In this document: positions 4,337 through 5,581 of the stretch, piece by piece
How the letters are laid out: every line of letters starts with the position of its first letter
How positions within the stretch are numbered: the first letter of the stretch is position 1
DNA from: DATEPR01 sp036503065
GTDB taxonomy: Bacteria > Actinomycetota > Actinomycetes > Mycobacteriales > Pseudonocardiaceae
Assembly (NCBI GenBank): GCA_036503065.1
Contig: DASXXM010000017.1
Location: 1 to 5,581 of the forward strand
DNA: 5,581 nt
Direction of reading: 5' to 3'
The notes under the pieces: generated by a model
Seen by the model: the letters and a program-made list of their open reading frames with translations, nothing else
Told to the model about the DNA's origin: nothing
Databases searched by the model: none
Made by a program: the position numbers and the translations under genes

Positions 4337-5581
4337 TCAGGTTCCCATCGCGACGACGCCCCTGCGGATCGCGGTCACCGCAGCGGCCGCGGCGACGCCG
4401 ACCGGGTCACGGCCGCCGACCACCTCGCGGATCTGGTCGAGCATGTCGATCACCTGCCGGCACCAGCGGACGAAGTCTCCCGCGAGCAGTTCCTGGCCGT
4501 TGGCCTCGGCCTGGAGCAGCACCTTCTCCAACGCCTCGCCGCGGGCCCAGCGGTAGATCGGCCATGCGAAGCCGGCGTCGGGCTCGCGGGTCCGGTCGAG
4601 GCGGTGACGGCGCTCGTCGTCCTCCAGTTCGGCCCACAGCCGGGCGGTGGCCTGCAGGACCTCGCCGATCCGGCCGGCCGGCACCCGTGCCTCGATCGGG
4701 CCGTCCCGCCGCGCCTCGTAGACCAGGGCGGACACCACGGCGGCCAGTTCGGCCGGCGCCAGGTCCTGCCACACGCCGTGCCGGACGCACTCGGCGGCCA
4801 GCAGATCGGACTCGCTGTACAGGCGGGCGAGGCGGCGGCCGTGCTCGGTGACGTCCTGTTCCTCGCCGGAGGTGAGGTAGCCGCGCTCGGTGAGCAGGGC
4901 CCGGATGCGGTCGAACGCCCTGGCCAGGGAGTGCGTGGTGGTGGCCATCTTCTGTGCCAGCCGGGCGTTCTCGGCGGCCAGCTGGTGATGGCGCTCGGCC
5001 CAGCGGGCGTGCTCGTCGACCTTCTCGCAGCCGTGGCAGGGGTGGTCGCGCAGGGCGCGGCGCAACGTCGCCAGCTCGGCGTCGTCCGCGGCGCCGGATC
5101 GGCGGCGTTCCCGGGCCGGCGTGGCGATGCCGGCGTCGCGCAGGCTGTCCGCCAGGTCGCGGCGGGACCGCGGGGAGCGCACGTCGACCTGTTTGGGCAA
5201 CCGGATCCGTCCCAACGTCTGGACCGGCGTCGGGAAGTCGGTCACCGACAGCCGCCCGGCCCAGCGGTCCTCGGTGACCACGAGCGGGCGGGGTTCGGTG
5301 AGCGGGTCGAGGCCGGGGTCGATCACCACGGCCAGCCCCGGGCGGCGGCCGGACGGCACGGCGATCACGTCACCCTTGCGCAGGCGTTCCAGGGACGCGG
5401 CGGCCTCGGCACGACGACTCGCGGTGTTCTGGCGGGCCAGGTACTTCTCCCGTTCGGTGACCTTGCGGCGCAGGCCGGCGTACTCGGCGAAGTCGCCGAG
5501 ATGGCACGTCATGGACTCGGCGTAGCCGTCCAGGGCCTGCGCGTTGTGCTCGATGCGGCGGGCGATGCCGACCACGGAACG
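4337..5581 (-). CDS. helY: HelY-type Ski2-like DEAD/DEAH-box RNA helicase, C-terminal part (runs off the right edge)
   Basis: The frame is open to the window edge, so 414 C-terminal residues are visible; M. tuberculosis HelY is about 900 residues. The ATPase motifs (Walker A, DEVH) lie outside the window. Visible parts in order: RSVVGIARRIEHNAQALDGYAESM, then DFAEYAGLRRKVTEREKYLARQ; a small beta-rich insert (KGDVIAVPSGRRPGLAVVIDPG, about 69-90) like the arch insert of Mtr4/Ski2 relatives; HPCHGCEKVDEH (about 180-191) leading into a charged helical stretch that may be coiled coil (to about 215); and the DSHCT domain (about 245-405) with SALVYEARRDG, YRWARGEALEKVL and GDFVRWCRQVIDMLDQIREV. The family unwinds RNA and is thought to act in RNA processing or decay. 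The identity fits its place beside the DUF4333 gene. Any tatC/tatA neighbours would be off the window. The stop TGA at 4339-4337 is normal, with no sign of truncation at the C-terminus. Confidence 0.9.
   Translation of the reverse strand, partial: RSVVGIARRIEHNAQALDGYAESMTCHLGDFAEYAGLRRKVTEREKYLARQNTASRRAEAAASLERLRKGDVIAVPSGRRPGLAVVIDPGLDPLTEPRPLVVTEDRWAGRLSVTDFPTPVQTLGRIRLPKQVDVRSPRSRRDLADSLRDAGIATPARERRRSGAADDAELATLRRALRDHPCHGCEKVDEHARWAERHHQLAAENARLAQKMATTTHSLARAFDRIRALLTERGYLTSGEEQDVTEHGRRLARLYSESDLLAAECVRHGVWQDLAPAELAAVVSALVYEARRDGPIEARVPAGRIGEVLQATARLWAELEDDERRHRLDRTREPDAGFAWPIYRWARGEALEKVLLQAEANGQELLAGDFVRWCRQVIDMLDQIREVVGGRDPVGVAAAAAVTAIRRGVVAMGT

Overview
The window is high-GC actinobacterial DNA with strong G/C third-position bias and GTG starts. 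Protein content and gene order suggest Pseudonocardiales or a relative (Amycolatopsis/Saccharothrix/Lentzea type); this placement is by eye. No RNA genes, CRISPR array, insertion sequence or prophage were seen.

Layout from left to right. The left edge holds the first 18 codons of an Lrp/AsnC-type regulator on the minus strand, whose GTG start overlaps the stop of the next gene by 4 bases. That gene is a PepE-like M24 (Xaa-Pro) peptidase, also on the minus strand (52-1179). A short divergent control region (1180-1234) follows, with a perfect 9-bp inverted repeat and a probable -10 box. A stand-alone 5'-3' exonuclease lies on the plus strand (1235-2170). It converges on a minus-strand Eis-family N-acetyltransferase (2210-3415). 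Next on the minus strand are a one-pass membrane protein with a Pro/Gly/Gln/Tyr-rich tail and a DUF4333 domain (3477-4187), a 149-base gap, and the C-terminal part of a HelY-type Ski2-like helicase that runs off the right edge (4337-5581).

The order helicase (helY), DUF4333 membrane protein, 5'-3' exonuclease, M24 peptidase matches the M. tuberculosis block Rv2092c-Rv2091c-Rv2090-Rv2089c as I recall it, where tatC, tatA and the pafABC proteasome genes continue beyond helY. Relative to that block this window has two differences: an Eis-family gene between the DUF4333 gene and the exonuclease, and an Lrp/AsnC gene coupled to the peptidase.

Transcription units inferred from spacing: (a) peptidase then Lrp/AsnC, translationally coupled; (b) the exonuclease alone; (c) the DUF4333 gene then the Eis-like gene, with its own strong ribosome binding site after the helicase. 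I see no clearly new multi-gene system. The most interesting items are the divergent operator-like dyad, the peptidase/Lrp coupling and the placement of the Eis-like gene.
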